DNA of 64,000 nt from Emticicia aquatica (GTDB lineage: Bacteria; Bacteroidota; Bacteroidia; Cytophagales; Spirosomataceae): positions 1,364,001 to 1,428,000 of the forward strand of contig NZ_CAKLPY010000002.1 in NCBI RefSeq assembly GCF_923079645.1, read 5' to 3'. Under the pieces are notes generated by a model. The model saw only the letters and a program-made list of their open reading frames with translations. It was not told where the DNA came from and did no database searches. Every line of letters starts with the position of its first letter. Within the stretch, counting starts at the first letter, position 1. Both the position numbers and the translations under genes were made by a program. Shown piece by piece: positions 16,760 to 26,762 of this stretch.

Positions 16760-16884
16760 CTTTATCAGGGATGCGTAATTTTATACGGTCGATTGTGGAT
16801 TGAAAACTATCGGCTATTTTTCACAGTTCTCGCAAGAGAATCACTGTTTACCGTTTTTTAACGATAATCGTTTACTGATTTTTT
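16760..16884 (+). other. Structured 5' leader of der
   Basis: The ~125-nt leader holds several short hairpins. One at 16823-16847 is built on TTCTC-GCAA-GAGAA (GNRA tetraloop) with an outer ACAG/CTGT pair. Another is AACGAT-A-ATCGTT (16860-16872), 12 nt before the start codon. There is also a GTCGAT/ATCGGC pairing upstream. No known riboswitch is recognised. Confidence 0.35.
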
Positions 16885-18195
16885 ATGGCAAATATTGTTG
16901 CAATTGTAGGCCGACCAAATGTTGGCAAATCTACCCTTTTTAATCGCCTTATCGAGAGCCGTGTGGCCATCACCGATAATATGCCTGGCGTAACACGTGA
17001 CCGCCACTACGGACACGCTGTTTGGACTGAAAAATATTTCACTGTAATTGACACGGGTGGTTATGTAGTTGGTTCGGAAGATACTTTCGAGGCGGCTATT
17101 CGTGAGCAAGTTGAAATCGCAATCGAAGAATCGACGTTGATTTTATTTGTGGTTGATACCATGACTGGCTTGACCGACTTAGATAATGATTTTGCGAATG
17201 TTTTACGTCGTTCAAAAAAACCTGTTTATGTTGTTGCTAATAAAGCCGAAACTTTTGAGCGTCATCAGACAGCGTCAGAATTTTATGAAATGGGCTTGGG
17301 CGAAGAAATTTTCCCAATTTCAGCGGCAGATGGAAGCGGAACGGGTGAATTACTCGAGGCCGTTGTAGCAAACTTTGAAGATGAAGGTGTTGAAAATCCC
17401 GATGAAGGTACGCCAAGAATAGCCATTTTGGGTCGTCCAAATGTTGGTAAGTCGTCATTTTTAAATGCTTTAACTGGAAAAGATAGAAGTATTGTCAATA
17501 GTATTGCTGGCACAACCCGTGATGCAATTGATACACATTATAAGCTTTTCGGGAAAGATTTTATTTTGACAGATACGGCAGGGATTCGTAAAAAAGCAAA
17601 AGTTCACGAAAATATTGAATTTTACTCAACATTACGTTCAGTAAAAGCCCTCGAAAACTCTGATGTTTGTATCGTTTTGATTGATGCAGCGGTAGGATTA
17701 GAGATGCAAGACATCAGTATTATTGGTCATGCACACAACGCCAAAAAAGCCATTGTTTTGATGGTAAATAAATGGGATTTAGTGGAAAAAGATTCAAAAA
17801 CGGCGGATAAAATGAAGAAGGAAATCTTAGATAGATTAGCTCCGATGAATTATATGCCTGTTATTTTTGCGTCAGTGGTTGAAAAACAACGTATTTTCCA
17901 AGTAATTGAAAAAGTAATGGAGGTTTATGAAAATAAAACCAAGAAAATTACGACATCAAAGCTAAACGAAATCATGTTACCAATCATTGAGCGTACGCCG
18001 CCACCGATGTTAAAAGGTAAGCAAATCAAGATAAAATATTGTGTACAAGTGCCAACACCTTCGCCAACATTTATATTTTTCTGTAATTTACCCCAATATG
18101 TGCAAGAATCGTACTCTCGTTTTTTGCAAAATAAACTACGTGAAAACTTCGGTTTTGAAGGAGTAACGATTACTGTTTTCTTTAGAGCGAAATAA
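16885..18195 (+). CDS. der: GTPase Der (EngA)
   Basis: A double-GTPase needed for 50S ribosome assembly. The first G domain has GRPNVGKS (9-16), DTGG and NKAE. The second has GRPNVGKS (183-190), DTAG and NKWD. The C-terminal KH-like domain includes RTPPPMLKGKQIKIKYCVQ and ends near SRFLQNKLRENFGFEGVTI. The 436-residue length is standard. It is the second ribosome-assembly GTPase in 4 kb, with era upstream. It ends at a strong shared terminator. Confidence 0.97.
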   Translation: MANIVAIVGRPNVGKSTLFNRLIESRVAITDNMPGVTRDRHYGHAVWTEKYFTVIDTGGYVVGSEDTFEAAIREQVEIAIEESTLILFVVDTMTGLTDLDNDFANVLRRSKKPVYVVANKAETFERHQTASEFYEMGLGEEIFPISAADGSGTGELLEAVVANFEDEGVENPDEGTPRIAILGRPNVGKSSFLNALTGKDRSIVNSIAGTTRDAIDTHYKLFGKDFILTDTAGIRKKAKVHENIEFYSTLRSVKALENSDVCIVLIDAAVGLEMQDISIIGHAHNAKKAIVLMVNKWDLVEKDSKTADKMKKEILDRLAPMNYMPVIFASVVEKQRIFQVIEKVMEVYENKTKKITTSKLNEIMLPIIERTPPPMLKGKQIKIKYCVQVPTPSPTFIFFCNLPQYVQESYSRFLQNKLRENFGFEGVTITVFFRAK

Positions 18196-18214
18196 AATTG
18201 GTCATACTATTCAA

Positions 18215-18249
18215 ACAAAAAATCCTAGTCAACGACTAGGATTTTTTGT
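18215..18249. terminator. Bidirectional terminator between der and secA
   Basis: A perfect 16-bp stem (18215-18230 with 18234-18249, core ATCCTAGTC/GACTAGGAT) with a 3-nt loop and A/T runs on both flanks serves both convergent genes. Confidence 0.9.
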
Positions 18250-18274
18250 TTTTCAGATAGATAAATAAGGCTAA

Positions 18275-21200
18275 TTATTCAACCAAAACGGCCTTTCCAT
18301 TAATTACATCATCTTCTACGTTTTTGTATTTTATGTCACGTTTTACGGTTCCGTCTTTGTATTGCACGCTTACACGCTGGTTACGGTCGGCAATTTTTAC
18401 ATTTCTCAAAGGATTTAATTTAGTTACGGCTTCTCCGCTACTACTTTCGTCGCTAGTTTTATTGGTCTGAAGTTTTGGTGTTTCAGTTTTTACTGGAGCT
18501 AATTGTTGAAAGCGTAGTTCAACAATACCTGCTTTCATCAAGAAACTTACGGTGTCAGCATTTACTTTATTCAAGAAATTTTTGAATAACTCAACCGCTT
18601 CAAATTTATAAATCAACAATGGGTCTTTTTGTTCATAAGAAGCATTTTGTACCGATTGTTTCAAATCGTCCATATCACGGAGGTGTTCCTTCCATTCTTG
18701 GTCAATTACATTCAACGAAATATGTTTTTCAATTTCTTTGATTAATTCACGACCATCACTTTCAACGGCAGCTTTCAAATTACAATACAACCCAATATTT
18801 TGGTTGCCATCACCAACGATTGCGATGAATGGTTCGTCTACTAACGCACGACGGTCTTTCAAGACATTTTCCAAAACAGGCAACATATTTTTGCGAATTT
18901 CGTCGTTTTTCGCTTTGTATGCTCTTTCTGCTTGCTGATAAAGTCTATCAATCAATTTTGGATTTCCTTTGGTAAATTCTCCACGCGTAATTTCTGGCTG
19001 AATTGCTAATTTTTGCAAACAACGTAATTCAAATTCATCATAATTACCTTCGGCATTCATCACAATATCGCTACAAGTATCGTACATGATGTTGGCGATG
19101 TCAAGTGAAAGTCGATCTCCGAAAAGAGCATTTTTGCGGCGTTTGTAAATCGTATCACGTTGAATATTCATTACGTCATCGTATTCAATCAAACGTTTAC
19201 GAGTACCAAAGTTATTTTCTTCAACTTTCTTTTGAGCTCTTTCAATCGAACTCGTAATCATTGAATGTTGAATAACCTCGCCTTCTTCCATTCCCATTTT
19301 ATCCATCACCGAAGCGATACGGTCAGAGCCGAATAAACGCATCAATTGGTCTTCAAGCGAAACAAAGAATTGTGATGTTCCTGGGTCTCCTTGACGACCA
19401 GCACGACCACGTAACTGACGGTCAACTCGGCGAGAATCATGACGTTCTGTTCCGATAATAGCCAAACCACCCGCAGCTTTACTTTCGTTTGTTAATTTAA
19501 TATCCGTTCCACGGCCAGCCATATTGGTGGCAATTGTCACAGTGCCAGGCTTTCCTGCTTCGGCAACGATATCTGCTTCACGTGCGTGTTGTTTGGCATT
19601 CAATACTTGATGAGGAATTTTACGAAGCGTAAGCATTCTACTCAAAATCTCTGAATTTTCAACAGAAGTTGTACCAACCAAAACAGGGCGACCGATATTT
19701 ACTAATTCGTTGATTTCGTCAACAACGGCATTATATTTTTCACGAACAGTTTTATAAACCTTATCTTCTTGGTCATTTCTAACGATAGAACGATTGGTTG
19801 GAATCGTAACAACATCTAATTTATAAATTTTCCAGAATTCACCAGCTTCAGTTTCGGCAGTTCCAGTCATACCCGCCAATTTGTGGTACATACGGAAGTA
19901 ATTTTGAAGCGTAATCGTAGCGTAAGTTTGGGTCGAATCTTCCACTTTTACATTTTCTTTCGCTTCAACAGCTTGGTGTAAACCATCTGACCAACGACGG
20001 CCGTCCATGATACGACCAGTTTGTTCGTCAACAATCATTACTTTATTATCCATTACAACGTATTCTACGTCTTTTTCAAATAAAGTATATGCTTTCAATA
20101 ATTGGTTTACAGCGTGAATACGCTCGGCTTTAGTCGAATAGTCACGGATTACCTCATCTTTTTTCAAGATTTTATCTTGTTCACTCAAATCGGTTGCTTT
20201 GGCAATTGCTGCTAAATCAACGCCCAAATCAGGCATTACGAAGAAACTGTGGTCTTCGCTTTCGCCTGTCAAGAAATCAATTCCTTTGTCGGTAAGCTCA
20301 ATAGAGTTATTTTTTTCATCAATAGTAAAATAAAGTGGAGCGTCAGCTTCGGGCATTAATTTTTGGTTTTCTGCCAAATAAATTGCCTCGGTTTCTTGCA
20401 ACATCGCTTTCATTCCAAACTCTGAAAGATATTTAATCAATGGTTTACTTTTTGGCAAACCACGGAATGCACGGAACAATGCCACGCCACCGTCTTTTTT
20501 GTTTCCTGCCGCAATTAATTTTTTAGCTTCGTTTAAATAACCATTTGTCAAGGTTTTTTGAGCGTCAACAATGCGTTGAATACGAGGTTTTAATGAAATA
20601 AACAGTTCTTCGTCACCAGTACGAGCCATTGGCCCACTGATAATCAATGGAGTACGAGCATCATCAATCAAAACCGAGTCAACCTCATCAACCATTGCAT
20701 AATGATGTTCACGTTGAACAAGTTCTTCAGGTGCATTTACCATGTTATCACGGAGGTAATCGAAGCCAAATTCGTTGTTTGTTCCGTAGCAAATTCCTGC
20801 ACGATAAGCTTCTCGACGAGCAGCAGTATTGGCAGGATATTTATCAATACACTCACAAGTAATGCCATTAAATTCAAAAATAGGTCCCATCCATTCGGAG
20901 TCACGACGAGCCAAATAATCATTGACCGTAACTATATGAACACCTTTTCCTGCCAAAGCATTTAGGAATGCTGGGAAAGTAGCTACCAATGTTTTTCCTT
21001 CACCCGTAGCCATTTCAGAAATTTTTCCTTTGTGTAGAGCTGCTCCACCGATGATTTGAACATCATAGTGAACCATGTTCCAAGTCATCAAATTTCCAGC
21101 GGCAACCCATTGGTTTTGCCAAATAGCTTTGTCGCCTTCAATCGTGATATGCGATTTTCTCATGGCCAACTCACGGTCGAGGTGCGTTGCAGTAACGGTA

Positions 21201-21595
21201 ATAGAAGAGCTTTCAGAAAAACGACGAGCTGTTTCTTTTACAATTGCAAAAGCTTTTGGTAATATCTCTAACAATACAACCTCTAATTCTTTGTTGCGGT
21301 CGAGTTTTAGGGCATCAATTTGTTTAAAAGCTACTTCTTTTTCATCAACTTGCATATCTGGGTCTTGGTCGATACTTGTTTTTAAGGTATCAATTTGACT
21401 ATCAATATGCGAAAGCCTTTGAGCAATATAATCTTGTAGTTCTTTTGTTTTTGCTCTAAACTCGTCGTGCGATAAACCCGCAAGTTTTACAAATTCATCG
21501 TTTGTGAGTTTTACGTAAGGTTGTAACTCTTTGTTATCTTTATCAGACTTTGTACCAAAAATCTGGGAAATTCCCTTTGTTAAAAAATTAAGCAT
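18275..21595 (-). CDS. secA: Preprotein translocase subunit SecA
   Basis: The ATPase motor that drives unfolded preproteins through SecYEG. Walker A is in the [16 protein letters not shown] segment, then [10 protein letters not shown], the DEAD-like [21 protein letters not shown], and in the second motor half GRGTDIKL and [13 protein letters not shown]. At 1106 residues it is about 200 longer than E. coli SecA, with extra sequence between nucleotide-binding domain 1 and the crosslinking domain (a segment around [18 protein letters not shown]), as is usual in Bacteroidota. The C-terminus lacks the CxCxSGK zinc tail that binds SecB and lipids, ending instead in [13 protein letters not shown] sequence. 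Promoter -7 box at 21730-21737. Confidence 0.97.
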   Translation of the reverse strand: MLNFLTKGISQIFGTKSDKDNKELQPYVKLTNDEFVKLAGLSHDEFRAKTKELQDYIAQRLSHIDSQIDTLKTSIDQDPDMQVDEKEVAFKQIDALKLDRNKELEVVLLEILPKAFAIVKETARRFSESSSITVTATHLDRELAMRKSHITIEGDKAIWQNQWVAAGNLMTWNMVHYDVQIIGGAALHKGKISEMATGEGKTLVATFPAFLNALAGKGVHIVTVNDYLARRDSEWMGPIFEFNGITCECIDKYPANTAARREAYRAGICYGTNNEFGFDYLRDNMVNAPEELVQREHHYAMVDEVDSVLIDDARTPLIISGPMARTGDEELFISLKPRIQRIVDAQKTLTNGYLNEAKKLIAAGNKKDGGVALFRAFRGLPKSKPLIKYLSEFGMKAMLQETEAIYLAENQKLMPEADAPLYFTIDEKNNSIELTDKGIDFLTGESEDHSFFVMPDLGVDLAAIAKATDLSEQDKILKKDEVIRDYSTKAERIHAVNQLLKAYTLFEKDVEYVVMDNKVMIVDEQTGRIMDGRRWSDGLHQAVEAKENVKVEDSTQTYATITLQNYFRMYHKLAGMTGTAETEAGEFWKIYKLDVVTIPTNRSIVRNDQEDKVYKTVREKYNAVVDEINELVNIGRPVLVGTTSVENSEILSRMLTLRKIPHQVLNAKQHAREADIVAEAGKPGTVTIATNMAGRGTDIKLTNESKAAGGLAIIGTERHDSRRVDRQLRGRAGRQGDPGTSQFFVSLEDQLMRLFGSDRIASVMDKMGMEEGEVIQHSMITSSIERAQKKVEENNFGTRKRLIEYDDVMNIQRDTIYKRRKNALFGDRLSLDIANIMYDTCSDIVMNAEGNYDEFELRCLQKLAIQPEITRGEFTKGNPKLIDRLYQQAERAYKAKNDEIRKNMLPVLENVLKDRRALVDEPFIAIVGDGNQNIGLYCNLKAAVESDGRELIKEIEKHISLNVIDQEWKEHLRDMDDLKQSVQNASYEQKDPLLIYKFEAVELFKNFLNKVNADTVSFLMKAGIVELRFQQLAPVKTETPKLQTNKTSDESSSGEAVTKLNPLRNVKIADRNQRVSVQYKDGTVKRDIKYKNVEDDVINGKAVLVE

Positions 21596-21933
21596 TTTAT
21601 ATATCTTGTTCGTTAATTCTTATTTTTATGAAGCTTTACTTTTATCAAATATCTCACCAAAAACCCAAAAACTGACAATATGTCAAGGTTTTGATACTTG
21701 ACTATCAATCATTTTTGTTTTTAAGACCACAAATTTAACCTTTTATGGCAGTTTTATAACAATAAATGTAGGGGAATATTGTAGAAACCTAAATACAAGA
21801 TTGGATAAGCGGTTATTTTTGAGTCAAATGAGCTGATTTTTCAAAATTAGAGCATTAAAACATTTCGATACTTCATTAAAAATATAGTATATCTCCAATT
21901 TCTTCCCCAATTTTGAGACAAAATAAATATCGT
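21596..21933. other. Divergent intergenic region secA / FAD-FeS oxidoreductase
   Basis: About 340 bp without a gene. It holds the secA -7 box (minus-strand TAAATTTG, 21730-21737; candidate -33 TTG 22 bp further) and a small inverted repeat TGACA-ATA-TGTCA (21673-21685) within the secA leader that could be an operator or RNA hairpin. No promoter for the rightward gene is clear. Confidence 0.4.
21730..21737 (-). promoter_or_regulatory. Predicted -7 promoter element of secA
   Basis: The minus strand reads TAAATTTG (TAnnTTTG) about 135 bp upstream of the secA ATG. Confidence 0.4.
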
Positions 21934-24837
21934 ATGTTTGATTCATTGCTGAAAGAATTTGAAGGAGAATTTTACTTCAAAAATACAAAAACTGATGAGG
22001 CCATAAAGGCTGTTTACTCAACTGATGCGTCGGTTTACCAAGAAAAACCACTCGCGGTTGCGATTCCAAAAACAGTTGAAGATATTAAAAAATTGATTCA
22101 ACTGGCTGATAAGCAAGGGTTTACAATTATTCCTCGTGCAGCGGGAACTTCGTTGGCGGGTCAAGTAGTGGGAAATGGTTTAGTGGTTGATATTTCAAAA
22201 AATTTTATCAATATTCTTGAAGTAAATCAATCAGAAAAATGGGTGAAGGTTCAACCTGGCGTTATTCGTGACGATTTGAATGCCTATTTAAAACCTTATG
22301 GATTGATGTTTGGCCCCGAAACTTCAACTTCAAGTCGAGCCATGATTGGCGGCATGATTGGCAATAATTCGTGTGGATTGCATTCGATTATTTGGGGAGC
22401 CACTCGTGATAATTTATTGGAAGTAAAAGCCATTTTAGCCGATGGAAATGAAGCAACATTTTCGTATTTGGATGAAAAATCTTTCCAAGAAAAGTGTGAA
22501 TTGGGTACTTTAGAAGGTGAAATTTATAAAAATCTTTCAAAATTAATTAATAATCCCGAAAATAAACAAGCGATAAAAGAGGGATTTCCCAAAGCAAATG
22601 TCACGCGTCGAAATACAGGTTACGCTTTGGATGCGATTGTAGAAAATGAAATTAATTTGGCTAAACTCATCGCAGGTTCAGAAGGAACATTGTGTTTTAT
22701 TACCGAAGCAAAATTAAAGTTGATTGACCTGCCACCTGCCGAAGTCGGCATGGTTGCGGTGCATACAACCACACTAAACGAAGCTCTTTTGGCCAATATT
22801 GTGGCACTCGAACACTATTGTTCGGCTTCTGAATTGGTTGATGATTTTATTTTAGAATTTACGAAAACCAATATTGAACAAGCAAAAAATCGTTTTTTCA
22901 TCGAAGGAGAACCAAAGGCAATTTTGATGGTCGAATTTTTTGATGAAACTGAAGCTGGTTTGAATAAAAAAGCTGAAAATTTGATTTTGGCATTGAAACA
23001 AAAAAACTTGGGCTACGCTTATCCAATTTTGTTAAAAGACGACTCAAAAAAGGCGTGGGAAGTTAGAAAAGGAGGACTTGGCTTGCTCCGAAATTTGGAA
23101 GGTGATACACAATGTGTCAATTTGATTGAAGATTGTGCCGTTGACCCACAAGATTTGCCAGCTTATATTCGAGATTTGGAAGTTTTGCTTAAAAAACATC
23201 AAGTTCAGTACTCAATGTATGCTCACGCTGGAGCGGGTGAATTGCACGTTGAGCCAATGATTAACCTTAAAACTACTGAGGGGCGACAACTTTTTCGAAC
23301 AATTTTGGCCGAAACAGCCGTTTTGGTAAAAAAATATGGTGGCTCGCTTTCTGGTGAACATGGTGATGGACGCTTGCGTGGTGAATTCATTCCGATGATG
23401 ATGGGTGAAAAAAATTATGAACTTTTCAGACAAGTGAAAACATTATTTGACCCCAAAGGAATATTTAACCAAGGCAAAATCATTGATTCACCACCGATGA
23501 ATGAGTTTTTACGCTACGAAGTTGATAAACCAACACCTAAACACGTTACAATTTTTGATTTCTCGAAGCAAGAAAGTATACTACGTTTAGCCGAAAAATG
23601 CAGTGGTTCGGGCGATTGCCGTAAAACTGAAATAACAGGCGGAACGATGTGTCCAAGCTATATGGCAACTCGGAGCGAAAAAGATACGACCCGTGCTAGG
23701 GCCAATGTTTTGAGGCAATATTATACCAACCAGCAAACAATTACGCAAGAAAGTGTAAAAGAAGTACTTGATTTGTGTCTTTCATGTAAAGGTTGTAAAT
23801 CTGAATGTCCATCGAGTGTGGATGTGGGCAAGATGAAAGCTGAGTTTTTGCAGCAAACTTATGATAAACAAGGTGTACCATTTCGCTCAAAATTGATAGG
23901 AACTTTTTCCAAACAAATGCGTTTGGCCTCGATTGCTCCGTGGGCGTATAATTTTATTTTCAAAACCGAAGCCACTCGTCGAATTGCCAATCGAATTGTT
24001 GGTTTTCACCCCGACAGGACAATGCCCGAACTACACAGTTCAACGCTAAAAAAATGGTTTTTAAACAATAGCTCCAAAACAACGACAACTCAAAGTAAAG
24101 TGTATTTTTTTTGTGATGAATTTACAAATTATAATGACGTTGAAGTTGGCAAAAAAGCCATTTTGTTATTGCAAAGGCTTGGATATGAAGTAATTATACC
24201 CAATCATGTAGAAAGTGGACGAACGTATTTATCAAAAGGAATGGTGCGTGAAGCTCAGAAAATAGCTATTAAAAATGTTGAATTATTGCAAAATATTATC
24301 ACAGATAAAACGCCAATTATTGGTCTTGAGCCATCGGCAATTTTAACTTTGAGAGATGAATATCTAGAACTTGTTCCGCAAGATTTAAGAGAAATGGCGG
24401 AGAAAATCGCACAAAATACTTTTCAATTTGATGAATGGTTTGCTCGTGAAATTGACCGAGGAAATATTAAAAAAGAAGTATTTTCGACAGAAAAAAGATT
24501 GATAAAACTACATGGGCATTGTCATCAAAAGGCATTATCATCGCTCACACCTACCAAAAAGAGTTTATCTTTACCTGCAAATTATGAAGTGCATTTGATT
24601 CCATCAGGATGCTGCGGAATGGCTGGTTCGTTTGGTTATGAAGCCGAACATTACGAAGTTTCGATGAAAATAGGGGAGTTAGTACTTTTTCCAACGATTA
24701 GAAAACAAACAGAAGGTGTTATTATTGCAGCACCTGGCACAAGCTGTCGCCACCAAATAAAAGATGGAACTGGCAGAATTGCTCAACATCCTGCTGAAAT
24801 TTTATACGAAGCATTGTTAAGTCAAACATATGATTAA
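21934..24837 (+). CDS. FAD-linked oxidase fused to Fe-S/CCG domain (D-lactate/glycolate dehydrogenase type)
   Basis: A 967-residue fusion that joins GlcD-like and GlpC-like parts, so it probably oxidises a 2-hydroxy acid such as D-lactate and passes electrons to quinone. Order: FAD-binding PCMH domain (PRAAGTSLAGQVVG, GPETSTSSRAMIGGMIGNN), FAD-oxidase C-terminal domain (HAGAGELHVEP, LSGEHGDGRLRGEF), then a ferredoxin-like domain with CSGSGDCRK..CPSYMATR and CLSCKGCKSECP, then CCG-type cysteine clusters (HGHCHQKAL, PSGCCGMAGSFGYE). Start at ATG 21934; an in-frame TTG lies 21 bp earlier. Substrate is inferred from the family, not shown. It ends one base before the stop of the convergent RES-domain gene. 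Confidence 0.85.
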   Translation: MFDSLLKEFEGEFYFKNTKTDEAIKAVYSTDASVYQEKPLAVAIPKTVEDIKKLIQLADKQGFTIIPRAAGTSLAGQVVGNGLVVDISKNFINILEVNQSEKWVKVQPGVIRDDLNAYLKPYGLMFGPETSTSSRAMIGGMIGNNSCGLHSIIWGATRDNLLEVKAILADGNEATFSYLDEKSFQEKCELGTLEGEIYKNLSKLINNPENKQAIKEGFPKANVTRRNTGYALDAIVENEINLAKLIAGSEGTLCFITEAKLKLIDLPPAEVGMVAVHTTTLNEALLANIVALEHYCSASELVDDFILEFTKTNIEQAKNRFFIEGEPKAILMVEFFDETEAGLNKKAENLILALKQKNLGYAYPILLKDDSKKAWEVRKGGLGLLRNLEGDTQCVNLIEDCAVDPQDLPAYIRDLEVLLKKHQVQYSMYAHAGAGELHVEPMINLKTTEGRQLFRTILAETAVLVKKYGGSLSGEHGDGRLRGEFIPMMMGEKNYELFRQVKTLFDPKGIFNQGKIIDSPPMNEFLRYEVDKPTPKHVTIFDFSKQESILRLAEKCSGSGDCRKTEITGGTMCPSYMATRSEKDTTRARANVLRQYYTNQQTITQESVKEVLDLCLSCKGCKSECPSSVDVGKMKAEFLQQTYDKQGVPFRSKLIGTFSKQMRLASIAPWAYNFIFKTEATRRIANRIVGFHPDRTMPELHSSTLKKWFLNNSSKTTTTQSKVYFFCDEFTNYNDVEVGKKAILLLQRLGYEVIIPNHVESGRTYLSKGMVREAQKIAIKNVELLQNIITDKTPIIGLEPSAILTLRDEYLELVPQDLREMAEKIAQNTFQFDEWFAREIDRGNIKKEVFSTEKRLIKLHGHCHQKALSSLTPTKKSLSLPANYEVHLIPSGCCGMAGSFGYEAEHYEVSMKIGELVLFPTIRKQTEGVIIAAPGTSCRHQIKDGTGRIAQHPAEILYEALLSQTYD

Positions 24838-24838
24838 A

Positions 24839-25933
24839 TTAGGAATTAAAGTTATATCGTGCTAAATTTAGTGACTCTAAATGACTTTCCATTTTAGCAA
24901 ATTTTGAATGTTTAAATTCTAGAGGAATACCTTTAATATTGAGCATTTTTATTTCCTTATGTTCTTGATACTCTAATTCTTCATATATTTCTGTTAAGTC
25001 CATTTTTTCAACCGCAGTCATTGAGAAGGCTTGTTGCAGTATATTACAGTACCCTTTATCGTTAATTTTACGGGGTGGTATAACAAAATTGATAAAATTA
25101 TCCTCCTTGACATTTAAAGACTCTATTCGGGTCGAGCGATAGCGAACTCCAACAATATCAGGAGATAATTCCCGTATGCATTCCAAAAGAAGTTGAGGCA
25201 TTACATATTCTGGTTTAAAATTATGTTTATCATTTTTCACTTTTAGTGTACATACCGTTAGTAATGGAAAGAGCATTGCATAATCAACTAACGCCTGTGG
25301 TTCATCTTCAATATCATCAAATTTTCGAGTCGCAAAAGACGCCGAGTCTAAATCAATGAATATCATTGGAAAGTTATTTGTAAAACGAATTACAGATATG
25401 TATTCAGGCTCTCTTAATTCTTTCCAAGCGGTATATATAGAATTTGCTAAGTATAAATGTGTAAAACCAGGTAAGCTATATCTTTGAGTAGATGCAATTC
25501 CTCTTAAATTGAAAGGGATATGAAATAAATCTTTTTGTGATAAATTTTCGTCTTTTTTGCTGGAACGAACTCTGTAAAACTCTCCTTTTCTAGGTGGAAT
25601 TTTGTATGAATTATTTGAAAGCTGCAAAAGTAGTTTACTTTTTACTAAAGAATCTCGAAGTATTGAATATGCTTTTCCGTCAATACTACTTTGAAATAAG
25701 TAGTAATTCGTTGATTTTTTTACCCCATCAATAATAAAAGTTAATCTATTAATAAAATCTTCTTGAGATATTAGAACTTTATCTAATATCTCATCAAAAA
25801 GTCCAGAGGAGTTTCGCAATTCTGTTTCATAATTATCCAAAAAATCAATAATAAAGGTTGAAAAACTTTTATCTGTTGAACTATAAGATTTAAGGCAATT
25901 ATCAAATTTTAAAATAATTTCTTTGAGCTGCAC
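24839..25933 (-). CDS. RES-domain protein with N-terminal helical extension
   Basis: A 364-residue protein. Residues about 118-290 resemble the RES domain, which in characterised RES-Xre toxins degrades NAD+. The named residues can be placed: R121 in FYRVR or R151 in STQRYSLPG, E172 in AWKELREPE, and S267 in VGVRYRSTR, with the typical G..HLYLANS segment between. Residues 1-110 are a mostly helical extension not seen in short RES toxins, possibly a HEPN/RES-type N-terminal domain. After 290 comes a ~75-residue tail. It is 12 bp downstream of the 175-residue gene on the same strand, so the two form a pair. NAD+ hydrolysis and toxicity are inferences. The locus is visibly AT-rich. Confidence 0.65.
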   Translation of the reverse strand: MQLKEIILKFDNCLKSYSSTDKSFSTFIIDFLDNYETELRNSSGLFDEILDKVLISQEDFINRLTFIIDGVKKSTNYYLFQSSIDGKAYSILRDSLVKSKLLLQLSNNSYKIPPRKGEFYRVRSSKKDENLSQKDLFHIPFNLRGIASTQRYSLPGFTHLYLANSIYTAWKELREPEYISVIRFTNNFPMIFIDLDSASFATRKFDDIEDEPQALVDYAMLFPLLTVCTLKVKNDKHNFKPEYVMPQLLLECIRELSPDIVGVRYRSTRIESLNVKEDNFINFVIPPRKINDKGYCNILQQAFSMTAVEKMDLTEIYEELEYQEHKEIKMLNIKGIPLEFKHSKFAKMESHLESLNLARYNFNS

Positions 25934-25945
25934 AAGTATAAAAGC

Positions 25946-26473
25946 TTAGTTTATATTTTTTAGAAACTCTTGAAGATATAAGTTAAATACACGCCAAGTT
26001 TGAGCATTTGAAAAATAAGGATAATCAAATTCTGGGTCTAACTTCTCAAGCCAAGTCATATGTTCTTTGATAAATAACTGAATTTCTTTGTTGTCTAATA
26101 TTTTTTCAACCTTATCATTATCATAATTATTCCATCCTGATAATATAGACCACGCAATTACCCATGCTAATTCAGCATTTAATTTTTTTTCAGTAATTTC
26201 ATCTTCAAATTGTATAGGTTGAATAGCCATGATTGTTAGTTCTTTCCCTGAAATAATTTTTGAATGATTAATTCTGCTATTATCTCCTTGTTCCATATAT
26301 GGGTAGAGCTTTTCGGCCATAGTATACCAATACCAATCATTAAGTATTTCTTCGGCATCATCAATGTAAATGATGTCAATATCTTTAACTTTTTTAGAAT
26401 ACTCTTTAAATGCTATTAGCCATTCTTTGAATTCTAATAAGCGTTTCTCTTTTTTGGGGTCAGAACTTTCCAT
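25946..26473 (-). CDS. Protein of unknown function, partner of the RES-domain gene
   Basis: I do not recognise this family. The 175 residues are acidic and rich in aromatic residues (many Trp and Tyr, for example LNDWYWYTMAEKLYPYM and ELAWVIAWSILSGW), with no signal peptide, no membrane segment, no helix-turn-helix and no metal motif. It reads as a compact alpha-helical cytosolic protein. It sits 12 bp upstream of the RES-domain gene and is surely cotranscribed with it, the position normally held by the Xre antitoxin in RES modules. It could be an immunity protein of a new type or a second effector. An intrinsic terminator lies only 18 bp upstream of its ATG, so expression may depend on read-through. 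Confidence 0.7.
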   Translation of the reverse strand: MESSDPKKEKRLLEFKEWLIAFKEYSKKVKDIDIIYIDDAEEILNDWYWYTMAEKLYPYMEQGDNSRINHSKIISGKELTIMAIQPIQFEDEITEKKLNAELAWVIAWSILSGWNNYDNDKVEKILDNKEIQLFIKEHMTWLEKLDPEFDYPYFSNAQTWRVFNLYLQEFLKNIN

Positions 26474-26490
26474 TGTATGAACATAAAAAA

Positions 26491-26519
26491 TGAGGTATTT
26501 ACGTTAAGCAAATACCTCA
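26491..26519 (-). terminator. Terminator / attenuator between the 60-aa ORF and the RES operon
   Basis: TGAGGTATTT (26491-26500) and AAATACCTCA (26510-26519) form a 10-bp stem followed on the minus strand by six T. It closes the small upstream ORF and lies just 18 bp before the ATG of the 175-residue gene. Confidence 0.8.
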
Positions 26520-26546
26520 GTATGAATTGTAATTCCTAAAATCACT

Positions 26547-26729
26547 TTATATTGTATCTTTCGCTTCTAAATGCAAAAACAAAAACGCTTGCCTCATATT
26601 TTTAGGATTAACCAAGTTTAAAGTTATTGCGTCTATATCAGAATTTTTGAATTTTATATTTTCTGTTGAATTGTTTGTAACTTCCTTGGGAGGCCTGACT
26701 TTAGGAACTTTTCCCATAGTGCTTATCAT
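26547..26729 (-). CDS. Small ORF of about 60 codons, own promoter and terminator
   Basis: I cannot assign a function. The peptide starts MISTMGKVPKVRPP and ends FLFLHLEAKDTI (60 residues, or 56 from the second Met). A longer reading from TTG at 26765 is excluded because that codon lies inside the -7 box. Its reality rests on context: a consensus promoter (-33 TTG, 20 bp, TAGGTTTG) ends 34 bp upstream, and an intrinsic terminator begins 28 bp after the stop. The first half is basic and proline-containing, the second half hydrophobic, but there is no clear membrane helix. It precedes the RES locus on the same strand and may belong to it. Confidence 0.55.
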   Translation of the reverse strand: MISTMGKVPKVRPPKEVTNNSTENIKFKNSDIDAITLNLVNPKNMRQAFLFLHLEAKDTI

Positions 26730-26762
26730 AATGATAAAATTTAGATTGAAATTATGAGGGTG

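Noticed and set aside
21075..21398. 107-codon plus-strand frame inside secA
   Set aside because: Antisense shadow of a conserved, strongly coding region.
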